From the NCBI RefSeq assembly GCF_041146795.1, contig NC_135174.1, forward strand, positions 1,645,533 through 1,709,532: a DNA stretch of 64,000 nt. The letters are read 5' to 3'. Source of the DNA: Maylandia zebra (Eukaryota; Chordata; Actinopteri; Cichliformes; Cichlidae). How positions within the stretch are numbered: the first letter of the stretch is position 1; each line of letters starts with the position of its first letter. The position numbers and the translations under genes are program-made. The notes under the pieces are model-generated. The model did not search any database. It was not told the DNA's origin and saw only the letters and a program-made list of their open reading frames with translations. Positions 12,000 through 51,183 of the stretch are shown here, piece after piece.

Positions 12000-12107
12000 A
12001 CATGTTTCCTGCTGAAGTGTATCTAACTTGACGCAGCGCAGGACCACCGCAGCATCCAGGAGGAGACTGAAGTGTGAAGAGAGGGCTGACGAGCTGCAGC
12101 TTGTGAG
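12000..12107 (+). promoter_or_regulatory. atp6v0a1: Candidate noncoding first exon and promoter of atp6v0a1
   Basis: A comparatively CpG-rich patch ends in a strong donor (GAG followed by GTGAGT, exon end 12107). It lies 1.3 kb upstream of the first coding exon, whose acceptor CAG ends at 13399. This is where a 5' UTR exon is expected, since the coding exon has only 40 nt of leader before its ATG. The transcription start is not visible and the 12000 boundary is approximate. Confidence 0.45.
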
Positions 12108-13439
12108 GTGAGTGTAGATACTGTGGAGGTGGGTGTTTGAGGATTATGAACCACAGTCCACGTTTGTCCGTGTGAGCTGTGAGGCGGTGGTCAGCTCCTC
12201 TGTGTTTGCAGTGAGGTCTGTTTCAAGGTTAGTTTTACGAGCAGTGATTCGTGTTCTCGTAGAGGCACGGGATGAGGCTGTGGGGACTCGGTATCCTGCC
12301 ACACAGCGGAGTTACGTCGTTGTTTATAGTTATTCATATTTAAAATGAGTGTGAATGAAGCGGCTGTAGGCCTGAGCCAGCAGCGTCCTTGAGCAGTGAA
12401 GGACAGAGCTGCATCAGCAGGGATGCAGTGACGTCAGCGATGCTCCGTAAGCCTCTGTTGATGCACTAATCACCAACAGGAACTACATTTATGACGTCGA
12501 CGATTATTAATCCTCGTGATTCCTTATGTGGCTTTCATCGTCCTGGGGTGTGGAGCCCAGCCCGCTGTCGTGCGTGGCCTAGTGCCCGTAAAGCCGGTCT
12601 CTAGACGAGCATTAGCATCTTTAGCCTGTTCTAGCATCATCCGTTTACTTACAGCACACGAGTGAGACATAGACCTGCTAAAACCAGACTCCTGCCAGTG
12701 CATTCATCCTCTATACGATTTATGAGGTGTGTGTGGTGTTTCCTGTCTGTGGCGTGTCAGTGGGACTTTTGGTTTTTACAGTGCACTCGTCTTATTTGAC
12801 TTCCTGCTGCTGCAGGACGCTTCCATCAGCACCGTGCAGTTTAAAGTGCGTGCCTGAGAGCTTGTACAAAAAGAGCTGATAATGGACAGATGCAAGATTA
12901 TCCATACACCCTCATACAATCAGGAGGATGTTGCATCTCATTGTGTAGAGGCTGTAGCAGCCAAACAACAACGGTCAAATCCACATTTCAGTGTTTTTCT
13001 CAAAACAGATTTCCCACTTTATTCTCAAATTGACCAACAATATTTTTTTGTTGGTCCTAATACTGCGTCTTATGTCTGTGGTGTGTGGGAGGTGACCCCG
13101 ATGAAGCCCACACAGAGAGGACAGGTGTAGAAATGCCCCCAGCAGGGTTTTCACCTGCAGCTTGAAGCCGCTCTCAAACAGTTTAAAGACACAAATAACT
13201 ATTTGATTATTTTACAGATAAAACACTGAAGAAAATGATTAGTAACTGCAGCCCGTATAAACCTGAAACCATACTACGCTTTATTATAGGAAAGTCTGAA
13301 GAGGGCAGCCAAGTATAATGAGACTGTGGTATATTTGCTATATTATCTAGTTATTGTGCACTGTGTACTTGTTATTGAACCTTCCTGTCGTTGCTGCAGT
13401 GTTTGTTGATCCTAGCTGAGGTGGAGTGCAGAGGTCATC

Positions 13440-38844
<25,405 letters not shown>

Positions 38845-40766
38845 TCGGGCCTCGGCCCATCCAGCACAGTCTTCAGTGATCCCGTCCTGTGTTTGTGTGG
38901 CCGTGCATGAGCCCCAGTGCAGTGTTTTGTCTCCCCCTGGTGGCACTTTGTGAAGCTTTATTGTGTATGAGCTGTAGTTTAGTCCCTGTGAAGTGAAGCG
39001 TACTCCTGGGCTTATACCCACAAACCTGGTCTTTGCATTTAGACTGAAACACAGATATCACACAATCAGTCCAAACATTTTCACAAAGGTCAAATCAAGC
39101 TGAACAAAAGAATATTTTCATATGCAGCAGTTACGTGTATGCAGAGGTGCATCATCGGTCGCCCACAAGTTTATATACAATCAAACGTAAATAAATGATC
39201 GCGTCTCGCTGGATTTAAGGACATAAAGTCGTCTGTCTGTGTGACTGTCGTCATTAGTTCTCACATGCTGCTTACAGCTCACTGCTCCCTGGATCATCTT
39301 TCTATCCTTGGAGACCAGCTCCACCCGAGCTGCACCCGAGCTGAACCCGAGCCCCACCTGCTCTCATTCATCAGCTGCTGTGCTGCTTTCACACAGATGT
39401 GTGTAAAACCTGTGCTTGCACTGTATTGTTTCTGTGAGGACACACCTCGCTCCAGTCGTCTGTGTTGCTCTTTGCAGGTAATCATTGAAATAATCTGATG
39501 GCAGCTTCGTATGTGAACGTGGAGCTTTGCCCTCTTTGGTGAACCCCAGCAGAAGGTTTCACACTAGCACTAAATCTGGCCCTAACATCGGGCGGCGCTG
39601 CGATCGCTCATTTACTCCCTAAATGATTTTAAACTGATTAAGCTCTGTATGAATATTTGGTTCCCCAGTGGTGGAGCACTACTCCGCTGTACATATGTCA
39701 GATCTCTTATCACATGGTACATCTCATGATAAATGCTTTGGCTTACTGGAAATACAGAATGTAGGTTTTGTAACTTTGACTCAGTGAGACAACATCCAGT
39801 CGGCTTTGTCAGATATTTTGCGATGTTTCTTTGCTCGATCACAACTGTGATCATTCCTGTAAGTGTCCATCTTACACAGTGACGAGGTTCTCACCGTTTG
39901 ATTCTAACTTTTTAAACAAGCATTTGTTTTTAGTCCCCGTACATCACCTGTGATGCATTGTCACATACTTTGCCAGTTCAGTCACACATGCTCACATATC
40001 AAAGGAGACTTTATGCACATGCACGTCTCCATCTTTGAGAGTTTAGATCACAAACTAAGGCTGTTGTTGCACATGAAACAGCACGTTGAGCTGTTTGTTG
40101 CTGTGAGTCGAGCTGTTGCACTCTCAGGACTGATTCCACGCAGACTGTGATTATTGGGAGAGTTTTCACTGGGAACCCACTGAAGATCCTGCTCCTGCAG
40201 TGACAACACCTCAGCTGTGATGAGTGTTTTCACAGGTCACGTATTCCAGGATTAAAGCATCTTTAACAATGTGATATCAGCATTAGAATCATAATCTCAT
40301 TGCAGCTTTTAAAGTGAATGTTTGGTTTGAATTAGTGTATGGCTGTAACCTGCTCCGTCTCTGTTTCCTGCTGTAAACCAGTTAAAGAGGGAACTGTCCA
40401 AACTCTGTACCGTCACCTCTGATTGTTTCAAAGCTTGGAAGATAATATCACATATAGACTTCAGGACTGTCCTTTGTTTCTTTAGCCTTTTATTTAATGG
40501 TTTGAAATCAGCGTCCAGCATCTCCAACTCCTGAGTATGTCTGAGATTTAAGGTTTAGTCAGCCGTTAGTCGGCATTCATGTTGGTTTGATCACCACAGC
40601 TGTTATTGAACTGGATTTTCATCATCCCTGTGTTTAGTTTTATGGGAACGTGTATTTGAAGTGCTGTAATGAACTCGTGTTTCCATTTGGATGAGAAAAA
40701 AATCAGACGTGCTGTTGATGTTGAACAGTGACAAGAAGTGTAAAGTGTTAATGTGTTAATAATAAA
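38845..40766 (+). other. atp6v0a1: atp6v0a1 3' UTR region with polyadenylation signals
   Basis: After the TGA at 38842-38844 there is no further coding sequence. AATAAA occurs at 39190-39195 and again at 40761-40766. Mammalian a1 mRNAs have long 3' UTRs, so either could be used; short and long forms are possible. A (GT)n tract of about 100 nt starts right after the distal signal. Confidence 0.55.
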
Positions 40767-40786
40767 CAGACACCTGGGGATTCATG

Positions 40787-40889
<103 letters not shown>

Positions 40890-41249
40890 CTTTTGTAAAT
40901 AGATGATAAGTCCGAACACTTTATTGTGATAGATTTCCGATTAGTTTCCGCCTTTCAACCAGACTAACAACTTCCTGTTGGGGTACATCACCATGGTGCC
41001 TTCACCTGCAATCGTAGGCGCTCCACAGCATCTTATAGGAAATAAGAAATCCTAATGATCCATCAGTTCTCTGTAAAATAAAACCAGCATTCCCAGAAAG
41101 TCACATAAACCTTAGAGAGTAGAAATGTCTGTTTTACACACAAGTTTTTGTGTTTTCCTCTCTGATGAACAGAAGTTGATCCTTATGATTAGCTTCATTC
41201 CTTGCTTTTGTTCCACCATACCACAGCAGGGCAACTTGTTGACTGTATA

Positions 41250-41850
41250 TAAAGTTCCTCCATGCTGTCGGACCACAGATGTCACTGCAGGCTTTTTCTA
41301 AAGGAAAACGTCTTCTTTCAGCTGCTCCCTCTTGGCGTCTCCACAGCACATCATCTGCCTCCATCTCCCCCGTTCCAGCATCCTCCTTCCTCACATCAGC
41401 CCTCTGCGTGTCCTTCACTGCATCCATGAATCTTTCCCATAGGAAACATTCTTTTCTCCTGATTCTTATACTCTCCCCGAGCACTGAAACTTTGATGCAA
41501 CATGCCTTATTCACACCCATTCACACTTTTTCTATGCAGTGGTGCTTTCTTTCTAGCGTCCACACTCTGATGGATGCATCAGAGACCGTTTACCACCGGG
41601 GTTAGTATCTTGGCCAAGGTTACTACAGCTTTGCATCGACTTCTTTACAGCGGCTCTCACTTCCTCCGCCTTCCTCTACACTTCCTGATTCATCCTCCTC
41701 TCCAATTGTCTTCCTTAATCAGCTCCTCCGGGAGCCTTTTTCAGCCCCCTTTACTTGTTAGTACGCTTCCATCTGCACATCCTTTCCAAATCTGCCTATT
41801 GACAAATGCCCGTCTCTCCTTGCTTTGTAAATAAAATGGCTAAGAATAGA
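41250..41850 (-). mobile_element. Degraded LINE/SINE sequence, intergenic
   Basis: It contains antisense fish-repeat phrases ('cagctgctccctcttggcgt', 'catcatctgcctccatctcc', 'ttcactgcatccatgaatct') and, near 41500-41600, a short stretch related to the SINE at 15940-16185. No gene is seen. Class assignment is tentative. Confidence 0.4.
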
Positions 41851-42403
41851 TGATTTTGTGGAAATCCACCACTGAAATAATTCTGGTCACATCTCAGTGA
41901 TCACGTCTCTGCCTCAGGGTGTCACTGCTGAGCTCTCTCCTCATTTCACAACTGAAAACAGTTTCGGTTTCATTTCTACGCAGAACTGCGGCTCGTTTTT
42001 CTGGCTACAAGGTATTTAAAAGTCTTCTTTTACCGAGCACCACTCATAACGTAACAATGTTGAATGTACATTTGAGCTTGTATGTAAAATGTGCAACAGC
42101 TGAACAGGTAAGAGGGCAGATACAGTCAGCAGGGAGTGGGCCGAACTGCGGGCCCAGCGTCGTTTCATTGGTTTCATAGTTTATATAATACATTTCCATC
42201 TGCAGTGTTTAATCACATAACATGCTTTGCGCTATCAAGCTATGAGTAATATCGGGCCAATGGCACAGTGTGGAGTATAACAGCTCACAGCATAGGATGC
42301 AAATATCTAATGGAAGTAGATGGCGTCCTGCGTATTTGTGCATCTTCATTCTACTGGATATAGTTTATCTGATGTCGGTATGTTTTAATATGACTCTATT
42401 TCT

Positions 42404-42431
42404 GCATGATCAAAGTCGACTTTGATCATGC
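42404..42431. promoter_or_regulatory. Perfect 28-bp palindrome upstream of the NLR gene
   Basis: The 14-nt half GCATGATCAAAGTC (42404-42417) is followed with no spacer by its exact reverse complement (42418-42431), centred on GTCGAC. It ends 187 nt before the NLR start codon. It could be a dyad protein-binding site, a relic of a transposon end, or a fold-back artefact. The symmetry is seen directly; any role is inference. Confidence 0.6.
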
Positions 42432-42618
42432 TCCCGTTCTGTGGGTCCAGGTGAAATACAGAAACTAGCTGCTGCTGAGCTGTGTGAGTGAACAGGTGAT
42501 GACATGAGCTTGGGCGCTAACTTTATTATCCAGCACAGTGTCGTGTTCGTAACTGAGCTGCCCAGCATTCATGTTGTTGTGTGTGTTCATGTGTTAAGAC
42601 ACTGTGGTCCACTCAGCC

Positions 42619-45600
42619 ATGAGTCAGTGTGGAGACACAGAGGAGGGGGGCACACCATCTAAACATGCCAAGAGCATGGAAGCCTGCCTGGGCAATGAAG
42701 CTACGGGGTGAGACAAGAACTTCTTATACGGCATACAAACTAGTACTATTTCATTTTAAAATAATCCTGAGGCAATGCTCTGTGGGGGTCTCCCCCCATG
42801 GCAAACACAGTGAGCCATGTTGTAAAGGAAGTGGAGTAACCATGTGGGCTTCACCAAGTTATGTCCCTCTATGTATTTGTTTATCCAAAAAATCAGTTTT
42901 TAAAGCAAATGTTTACAAATAGAAAGTAAGTATAATAAAATCATTGACACATAATGACTGGATTTGATATCTTTGAAATTTAATATACAGTATGCTGTTT
43001 CCCTACCAGGATGCCGAAGCAGTTAGCAGGCTCTCCTCTGTCCAGCTCTATGTCCATGAAAAGTGACTGGTCTATGCACCCGCCTTTAAATTTCAAAGAA
43101 GGGAACCTCTCTGTTGACAAAAGGTAACATTTTGAAAGTCATAAAAGCAATCAGCCCTGCCTCTTTGTTTTCAAAAACATCACTAATGCTGCACCTAAGG
43201 GTTAAATGTCCACTCCATCAGGGACTTGTGAGCGTCTCATAGCACACTGCTGTCCTCACTCCTACACTTAGCTGATGTAAACTGTCAGTGTCCCGCCCAC
43301 TTTACTGTTGTTCTGCATTTCATTTGGCTCAGTTAGTATTTCATTAATCCCACGTACACCTGTAGACACCTGTAGACCCTTTATCGTTACCTACTGGTCC
43401 GTGCTGTGCTGAATATGTGCCGATCAGAGGACAGATACCAGAAATAACTGTGTACATATTCAACTTTCAGTTTATTTATGCAGTGATCCATAGTGTTACT
43501 GACCATTACTGCATTTAATAATGTTAATTGTGGATGTGTGCACGTGTGCGCTCTCTTCGCAGAGTCAGGCAACAAAAGTCTGAGGTTCATAGCTGTCAGT
43601 CTGCTCAGCAGCATCAAACAACGTTGGACTCAGTTTTTATGGTGGGAAAGTCTAAAGCACATTTTCATCACTGTTCTGTTTCTAATTGGCTCAATGACAT
43701 TCCCCTGACAGAGGAGAATATGTGCACAATGCATAAATAAATACATGCATAAATGCTGAAAGATAATTTCCTATAATATTGTCTTCCAGCTGCTTGAAGA
43801 GAACATCATCACTTTTGTGAAGAATGAGCTTAAAAGGTTTCAGAGGATTCTGCAGCGTTCCACCTGCCCAGAGAAGGACAGCGAGGATGAGGATGTGTTA
43901 GCTTCTAAGGCTGAAGAGCAGACATGGAGCACCAGGGAGGCTTTTGTGAAGATCACACTGGACTTTCTGAGGGGGATGAACCAGGAGGAGCTGGCTGTCT
44001 GTTTGCAGAGCAGTAAGGGCACTCCCACTGATGCAAAGTAGGGCTGGGCGATATGGCCTAAAATCCATATCGCAGTATAGGTTGAAGCATGTGCGGTAAC
44101 GATATATATCACAATTTATTTTCTTCTGTATACCGTATTTTCCGCACTATAAGGCGCACTTAAAGTCCGTAAATTTTCTCAAAAATCAACAGTGTGCCTT
44201 ACAATCCGGTGCGTCTCATGTATGAATTCTGGTTGTGCTCACTGACCTCAAACCGATTTCATGTGCTACACGGCGCTCAAAAATCTGTCAAAAATGTTGT
44301 AGTACGACTTTGGTAAGCTACGAAGCCGCACTGCTTGATGGATTGTTGGAGCATTACGGCTACTGTAGTCAGGAGCCTCGCAGAGTAATCTGGGTCCTAA
44401 ACTCCGTCCACTTTAGGTCCCAAAGTCAAACAAACACTGCAGCATCACTGAGAGTTAAAAACTGTCTAAATTATTTCACCTTTAATAAAATGATCAGTGT
44501 TGCTGCTTTACCAGGTGTAACAATTAAGTTTAACATCCAGGCATCCATGAAAACAGAATTTATTAAATTCAACAGCGTTAGAAGTTAGCAGGAAGTTAGC
44601 TCGCTAGCTTCCACCTAAACATGCAGTGATGTTTGTAGGGTTACTGAAGTTGGGCTAGCTGGTATATAATGATGTGCTACGTGATTGCTAGCGACACAGC
44701 TATGTTAGCATATATAGCAGATATATATATATATATAAACACAGTGAAGCTGGAGGATGAACGCTAACTTTTTTCCAATCGATAAAAGTTAACATGAGGG
44801 TTCCCGATGGTTAGGGACAAATGCAATCGCATGGCAGGATGCTCTAAATGGACCAAACTTCAGTCAGGAGAACAACTGAGATAATCCATCCACAATACGA
44901 GGTTAGTCATTAATATACTGCAACAACATGGGAATAGAGCAGCTGCCAGAGAATTCAGCATTAATGAATCAATGGTACAGAAGTGGAGGAAGCACAGTTT
45001 TTGGCTTTCCTCATATTCCAAAAGTGCTTCATCTCTTCACTATTACTGTTGCTGGCATAATTTGCAGATGATTTTTCTTGCAGCTGCTGCAATGCTTTTG
45101 ACCAAAACAGGCACTTGATGACATCATCAGCATGCACTATCGCAGTAGAGCGGTATAGTCAAAATCCCTACCGTTGGTCAAATTCATATTGTTTCTACCA
45201 TATACTGTTTATACCGCCCACCCCTAATGCAAAGCCTCAGTCTGTTGTGGGTGCACGTAGTCGTGTACAACGACTGGGATATGACACTATAACCCAGTGA
45301 TTTCTCTGCGGCTAACGTACTATTTAATGAGTCTAAAAATAAGAAATCATCCACACGGTTAGTCATTGTCTGTACAAACATTACAAGTATATTTAAAAGT
45401 ACTTGATGAGTCAATGTGACCTTTATTTCACAAAGCAAGTCATTAAGAAACGATTCTTGTTGTGATTTGGCACTGTATAGGTAAAACTGAATTGAATTAA
45501 TTCCGCAGTGGAGGCATTGCTGAGCAACTTGGGCTTCTTATTTTGCCCAGTGATATTTGGCATACAGACTGAAGCAGCCAGCCCAAGAGAAGCACAGAGA

Positions 45601-48600
45601 AGCACAGAGAAGCACACAGCTGTCGTGGTTATCAAACAGATTATATTTTATCCTCTGCTAGAAAAGCCTCATATTTTAAATTTTGACCAGCTGTTCATTG
45701 TTCTGAAATTTTAACACCATCTCATTTGTTTTTTGTCCAACAGGAGTGGGTGCATCCATTTGCCAGGATAAACTCAAATTAAATCTTAGAAGGAAGTTCC
45801 AGCATTTGTTTGAGGGAATTACTAAAGTAGGAAACCCAACACCTCTCAATCAGATCTACACAGAGCTGTACATCACAGAGGGAGGGACCGGAGAGGTCAG
45901 TGACGAACATGAGGTCAGACAGATCGAAACAGCATCTAGACGACGTGCGAGGTTAGAAAAGACAATCGCCTGTAAAGACATATTTCAGCCGCTGCTGGGA
46001 AGAGATCAACCAGTCAGAACAGTGCTGACAAAGGGAGTGGCTGGTATTGGGAAAACGATATTAACACAAAAGTTCACTCTAGACTGGGCAGAAGGCAAAA
46101 ACAACCAAGATATCCAGTTTACATTTCCATTCACTTTCAGGGAGCTAAATGGATTAAAGGAGGAAAAGTTCAGCTTGGTAGAACTCGTTCATCTCTTCTT
46201 CTCTGAAACAAAGGATGCAGAATTTTGCAGATTTGAAGACTTCCAGGTTGTGTTTATCTTTGACGGTCTAGATGAGTGTCGCCTTCCTCTGGACTTTCAA
46301 AATAATAAGATCCTAACTGATGTCACAGAGTCCACCTCAGTGGATGCACTGCTGACAAACCTTATCAGAGGAAAACTCCTTCCATCTGCTCGACTCTGGA
46401 TAACCACGCGGCCTGCAATGGCCAGTCATATTGATCCTAAATGTGTTGACGTAATAACAGAAATCAGAGGGTTCACTGACTCGAAGAAGGAGGAGTACTT
46501 CAGGAAGAGTTTCAGGAATGAAAAGCAGGCCAGCAGGATCATTTCCCACATTAAAGCATCACAAAGCCTCCACATCATGTGCCACATCCCAGTCTTCTGC
46601 TGGATCACTGCTACGGTTCTGGAGGATGTGCTGAAAACCAAGAAGGGAGGAGAGCTGCCCAAGAACTTGACAGAGCTGTACATCCACTTCCTGGTGGTTC
46701 AGGCCAAAATGAAAAAGGTCAAGTATGATGGAGGAGCTGAGACAGATCCACACTGGAGTCCAGAGAGCAGGAAGATGATTGAATCTCTGGGAAAACTGGC
46801 TTTTGATCAGCTGCAGAAAGGAAACCTGATCTTCTATGAATCAGACCTGACAGAGTGTGGCATTGATATCAGAGCAGCCTCAGTGTACTCAGGAGTGTTC
46901 ACACAGATCTTTAAAGAGGAGCGAGGACTGTACCAGGACAAGGTGTTCTGCTTCGTCCATTTGAGTGTTCAGGAGTTTCTGGCTGCTCTTCACGTCCATC
47001 TGACCTTCATCAACTCTGGAATCAACCTGCTGGAAGAGGAGCAAACAACCACTCAGATGTCAAAGCCTAATCAATATGAACTGAAACTCTTCTACCAGAG
47101 TGCCGTGGAACAGGCCTTACAAAGTCCAAATGGTTACTTGGACTTGTTTCTACGTTTCCTTTTGGGTTTGTCACTGCAGTCCAATCAGACTCTCCTACAA
47201 GGACTACTCAAAGAGACAGGCGTAAACTCACAGATAAACCAGGAAGTAGCCAAGTACATCAGGGAGAACATTGGGGAGAATCTGTCCCCAGAGAGAAGCA
47301 TTAACCTGTTCCACTGTCTGAATGAGCTGAACGACCACTCTCTAGTGGAAAGGATCCAACAGTCGTTGACATCAGGAAATCTTTTCACGGTTAAACTATC
47401 CCCTGCTCAGTGGTCTGCTTTGGTCTTCATCTTACTGTCTTCAGAAAAAGATTTGAATGAGTTTGACCTGAGGAAGTACTCTGCTTCTGAAGAAGGTCTT
47501 ATGTGGCTGCTGCCAGTGGTCAAAGCTTCCAGTAAATCTCTGTATGTTCATGCACGACCAGATAAGTCACTGTCACTTTAAATACTGTAAAGAAAGAGAA
47601 AAAATGATTAACTTCCTACTTGTTTTTTTCCTTACCCCATCAGGATGATTGGATGTAACCTTTTGAGCAGAAGCTGTAAAGCACTGTCCTCTGTTCTTAG
47701 CAAGTCCTCTAGTTTAAAAGAGCTGGACCTGAGTTACAACAACCTGCATGATTCAGGCATAAGGACAATGTTTGCAGATCTGGAGAAAAACTTTAAACTT
47801 GAGGTTCTCAGGTTGGTTTCAGAATTTTTACACTAAAATTGTATTATTTAAATATATAGGTTAGAAAATGAAACAGGGAAAGTCAGGAAACTGTTAATCT
47901 CCATAAGTTCATATGTGTATTTTCATACTTACCATTAATTTTTAGTGTGATGGCTGCACACTGAGACTCTTAAACTTTCAGCTGGATCCATTTAAACATT
48001 AAAGGCCACTCTGTGCTTTCAGGTCTAAACTTGGCCCCATAATCTAATAATGGCCAGGTCAAAGTAAAAGCTTTACTCAGTGAATATTCTTGGTGCTAAA
48101 TAGCATACAAATAGACTGATGATTATTTCTAATCCACGTTCTTTTGCTGCAGTTCGCACAATTTACAGGTCACACAGACAGACAGACAGACAGCCCAATA
48201 GATAGATTGATAGCTTGATAGATTATCTTAGGAAGAAGAAAAACATAGATCTTATTTTTTCTTAAAAGAACCACTGTATTACAGCAACCAAAAAACGTGA
48301 TTCAATAAATCAAAATCTAAATTTTATATAATAAGAAGAATTCATTTCTGAAAAAACAAACAACAACCCCAAACAAACGCTGAATTACAGGTTTAATGTG
48401 GGTTCTTTACATTTAACAGAAAAACACAGTAAATGGGGACATCAAGAGCTCAGAATAATCAATACTTAAATGTAATTGTATTTAATTAAATATAATTAAA
48501 GTATACATCTCAACAGGAACACTGAAATGAGGGGACTTCAGTTAATAAAATCAAATAGTGTTAAAAAAATGGCTAGATTCCCTGTTAGTGGTTTTAAAAT

Positions 48601-51113
48601 AAATGGAGGCTGTGCTCTTCAAGATCATGTCCCTTAAAGGTCCGATGGTGTAATGTCCAAATACCTCGGAACAATTATAGATTCCAAACTGAACTTTGAA
48701 ACAAACTGAGAAGCTTAGTCATGTTTCACAACGCTGTCTTATTTCCACCTTAATAAACCATGATGATTTCATTTAACATGATTTTAAATCAAATTGTGAA
48801 ACAGAGGAGGCATTTTTGGTTTTATTTATTTCTTCATTATGCAATATTATGCTTTTCTGTTATCTCTGTTTGTATTGAAAATGTATAGTGTCGATGAATG
48901 ACACCATAGTAACCTGAACCTACCCCTGAATGAATAAATCTATATTCAAATATTTTTCAATAATTCTCATTAGTACGAGCTGAAATTTGTTTAGTTTTTT
49001 TTCTGTATTTTTTTTATTCCACATTTCTGATGAATGCTCAATATTATGTCTTCAGGCTAAATGGCTGCGAGCTTTCATGGAGAAGCTGTAAAACTCTCTC
49101 CAGAGTTCTCAGCAGTCAGTCCTCTACTCTGGAAGTGCTGGATCTAAATAATAATGAGTTGACGGATTTAGCAGTCACGTATCTCTTCACGCCACTTGAG
49201 AGTCAACTGTGTACACTGAAGATTGTCAGGTAAGAGCTTTTCAACAACATGTGACAACATTCATATTCAAATCAGCACTTCTGAACCTGTGGTGCCTAAC
49301 ATTCAGAATCTGAAGGGTCTAGTTTGTCCTGAAAATTCTATTTTGCTGGATTTCTTATAAATTTTACTGAATTCTTTTTTTTCTTCAGGCTGGGTGGCTG
49401 TAGCCTGTCGAATGAAAGCTGTGAAGCTCTTGCTTCAGTCCTCAGTTGCCAGTCATTCAGTATGATAGAGCTGGACCTGAACAATAATGACCTGCAGGAC
49501 TCAGGAGTGGCGCTGCTGTCTTGTGGATTGAAGAGTCCTCAGTGCAAACTTGAAACTCTCAGGTTAGATAAGAATATGCTTTTGTTTTTTGTTATTTCAA
49601 GTTTTTTAATGTTGTCATATCACACATTTTCTACAGTTAATGCAAAATTTCAAACAGATAAACCCAATGATGTTGAAATGTTTACAGCTTGTCAGGTTGT
49701 CTGATAACAAAGAAGGGTTGTGCTTCGTTGAGCTCAGCACTGAGTTCAAACCCTTCTCATCTAAGAAAGCTGGATCTGAGTTATAATCACCCAGGACCCA
49801 CAGGAGTGACGCTCTTCTCTGCTGCACTGCAGGATCCACACTGCAGATTGGACTCTCTAAGGTAGGAAGACAGGTGCTCGTAACCTTATTCAAATTAAGA
49901 CTTCAGAAACCAACCTATGGATACTACAAGCAACCTGTCAGTCACATGTAAAAACATTTTTGGTTACCCTAACTGGAGCAAGAGTGTACAAAACAAACAT
50001 CATGTTCTACTTAATACAAGTGACTGAGGCTATAAACCCATCAGAAAAGTCTTTACCAAGGTCAAACAATACCATAGCCACCCACTCAATCCAGTTCAGT
50101 TCAACTTTATTTACATAACCCCAAATCACAACAACAGTTGTCTCAAAGCGCTTCATATTGTAAGGTGAACACCCTACAAAAATCAACAAACAAACCCTTA
50201 TTGGCAAGCACTTGGCAACAGTGGGAAGGAAAAACTTTAACTTTAACAGGAAGAAACCTTCAGCAGAAGCAGGCTCGGGGGAGGCGGGGCCATCTGTTGG
50301 GGTGAGGGGAGGGAGACAGGACAAAGACACGCTGTGGAAGAGAGCCAGAGATGAATCATAACTAACCATTAAATGCAGAGAGGTGTATAAACATTTAGAG
50401 ATTTGGAAGAGGGGAGTGAAGAAGCCCACGGAGGCCTCGGCCCATTGCACTGTAACTAAGGGAGAGTTCGGAGTCACCTGATCCAGCCATTAGTTTATGC
50501 TTTAGCAAAAATGAAAGTTTGAACCTTAATCTTCAAAGTCGAGAGGTTGTCTCTCTCTCCCAAATCCACAATTCGTTCCACAGAAGAGGGGCCTGAAAAC
50601 TGAAGGCTCTGCCTCCCATTCTACTTTTAAATACTCTAGGAACAACAAGTAGGCCTGCAGAGCGAGAGCCAAGTGCTCTAATAGGGTGATATGGTACTAC
50701 AAGGTCATTAAGATAAGATGGGGCCTGATTATTTAAGACCTTGTATGTGAGGATCAGGATTTTGAATTCTGGATTTAACAGGAAGCCATTTTGGATTAGC
50801 TGAAGGCTTTTCAGGGAGTTTTTAGGACTTCCTGATAATAATGAATTACAGTCGTCCAGCCTGGAAGTAATAAATCAGATTTTTTTAGAGGACAGAATAC
50901 TGTTCTGAGATGCAAATTTTTAGCTAGTCAAGCACATCGTGTCTTGCTTATCCTCCAAACTCAGCTAAACAAAACCAACGAATGTATGAAAACATTTTCA
51001 TGTCTCTTTGTTTGAATTATTATTCCAGGCTGGACAGCTGCGGAGCTCAACGATTGAAACCAGGACTGAGGAAATGTAAGTGTTTTTAGCTTGATTAATG
51101 AAGCTAAAATGAG

Positions 51114-51183
<70 letters not shown>

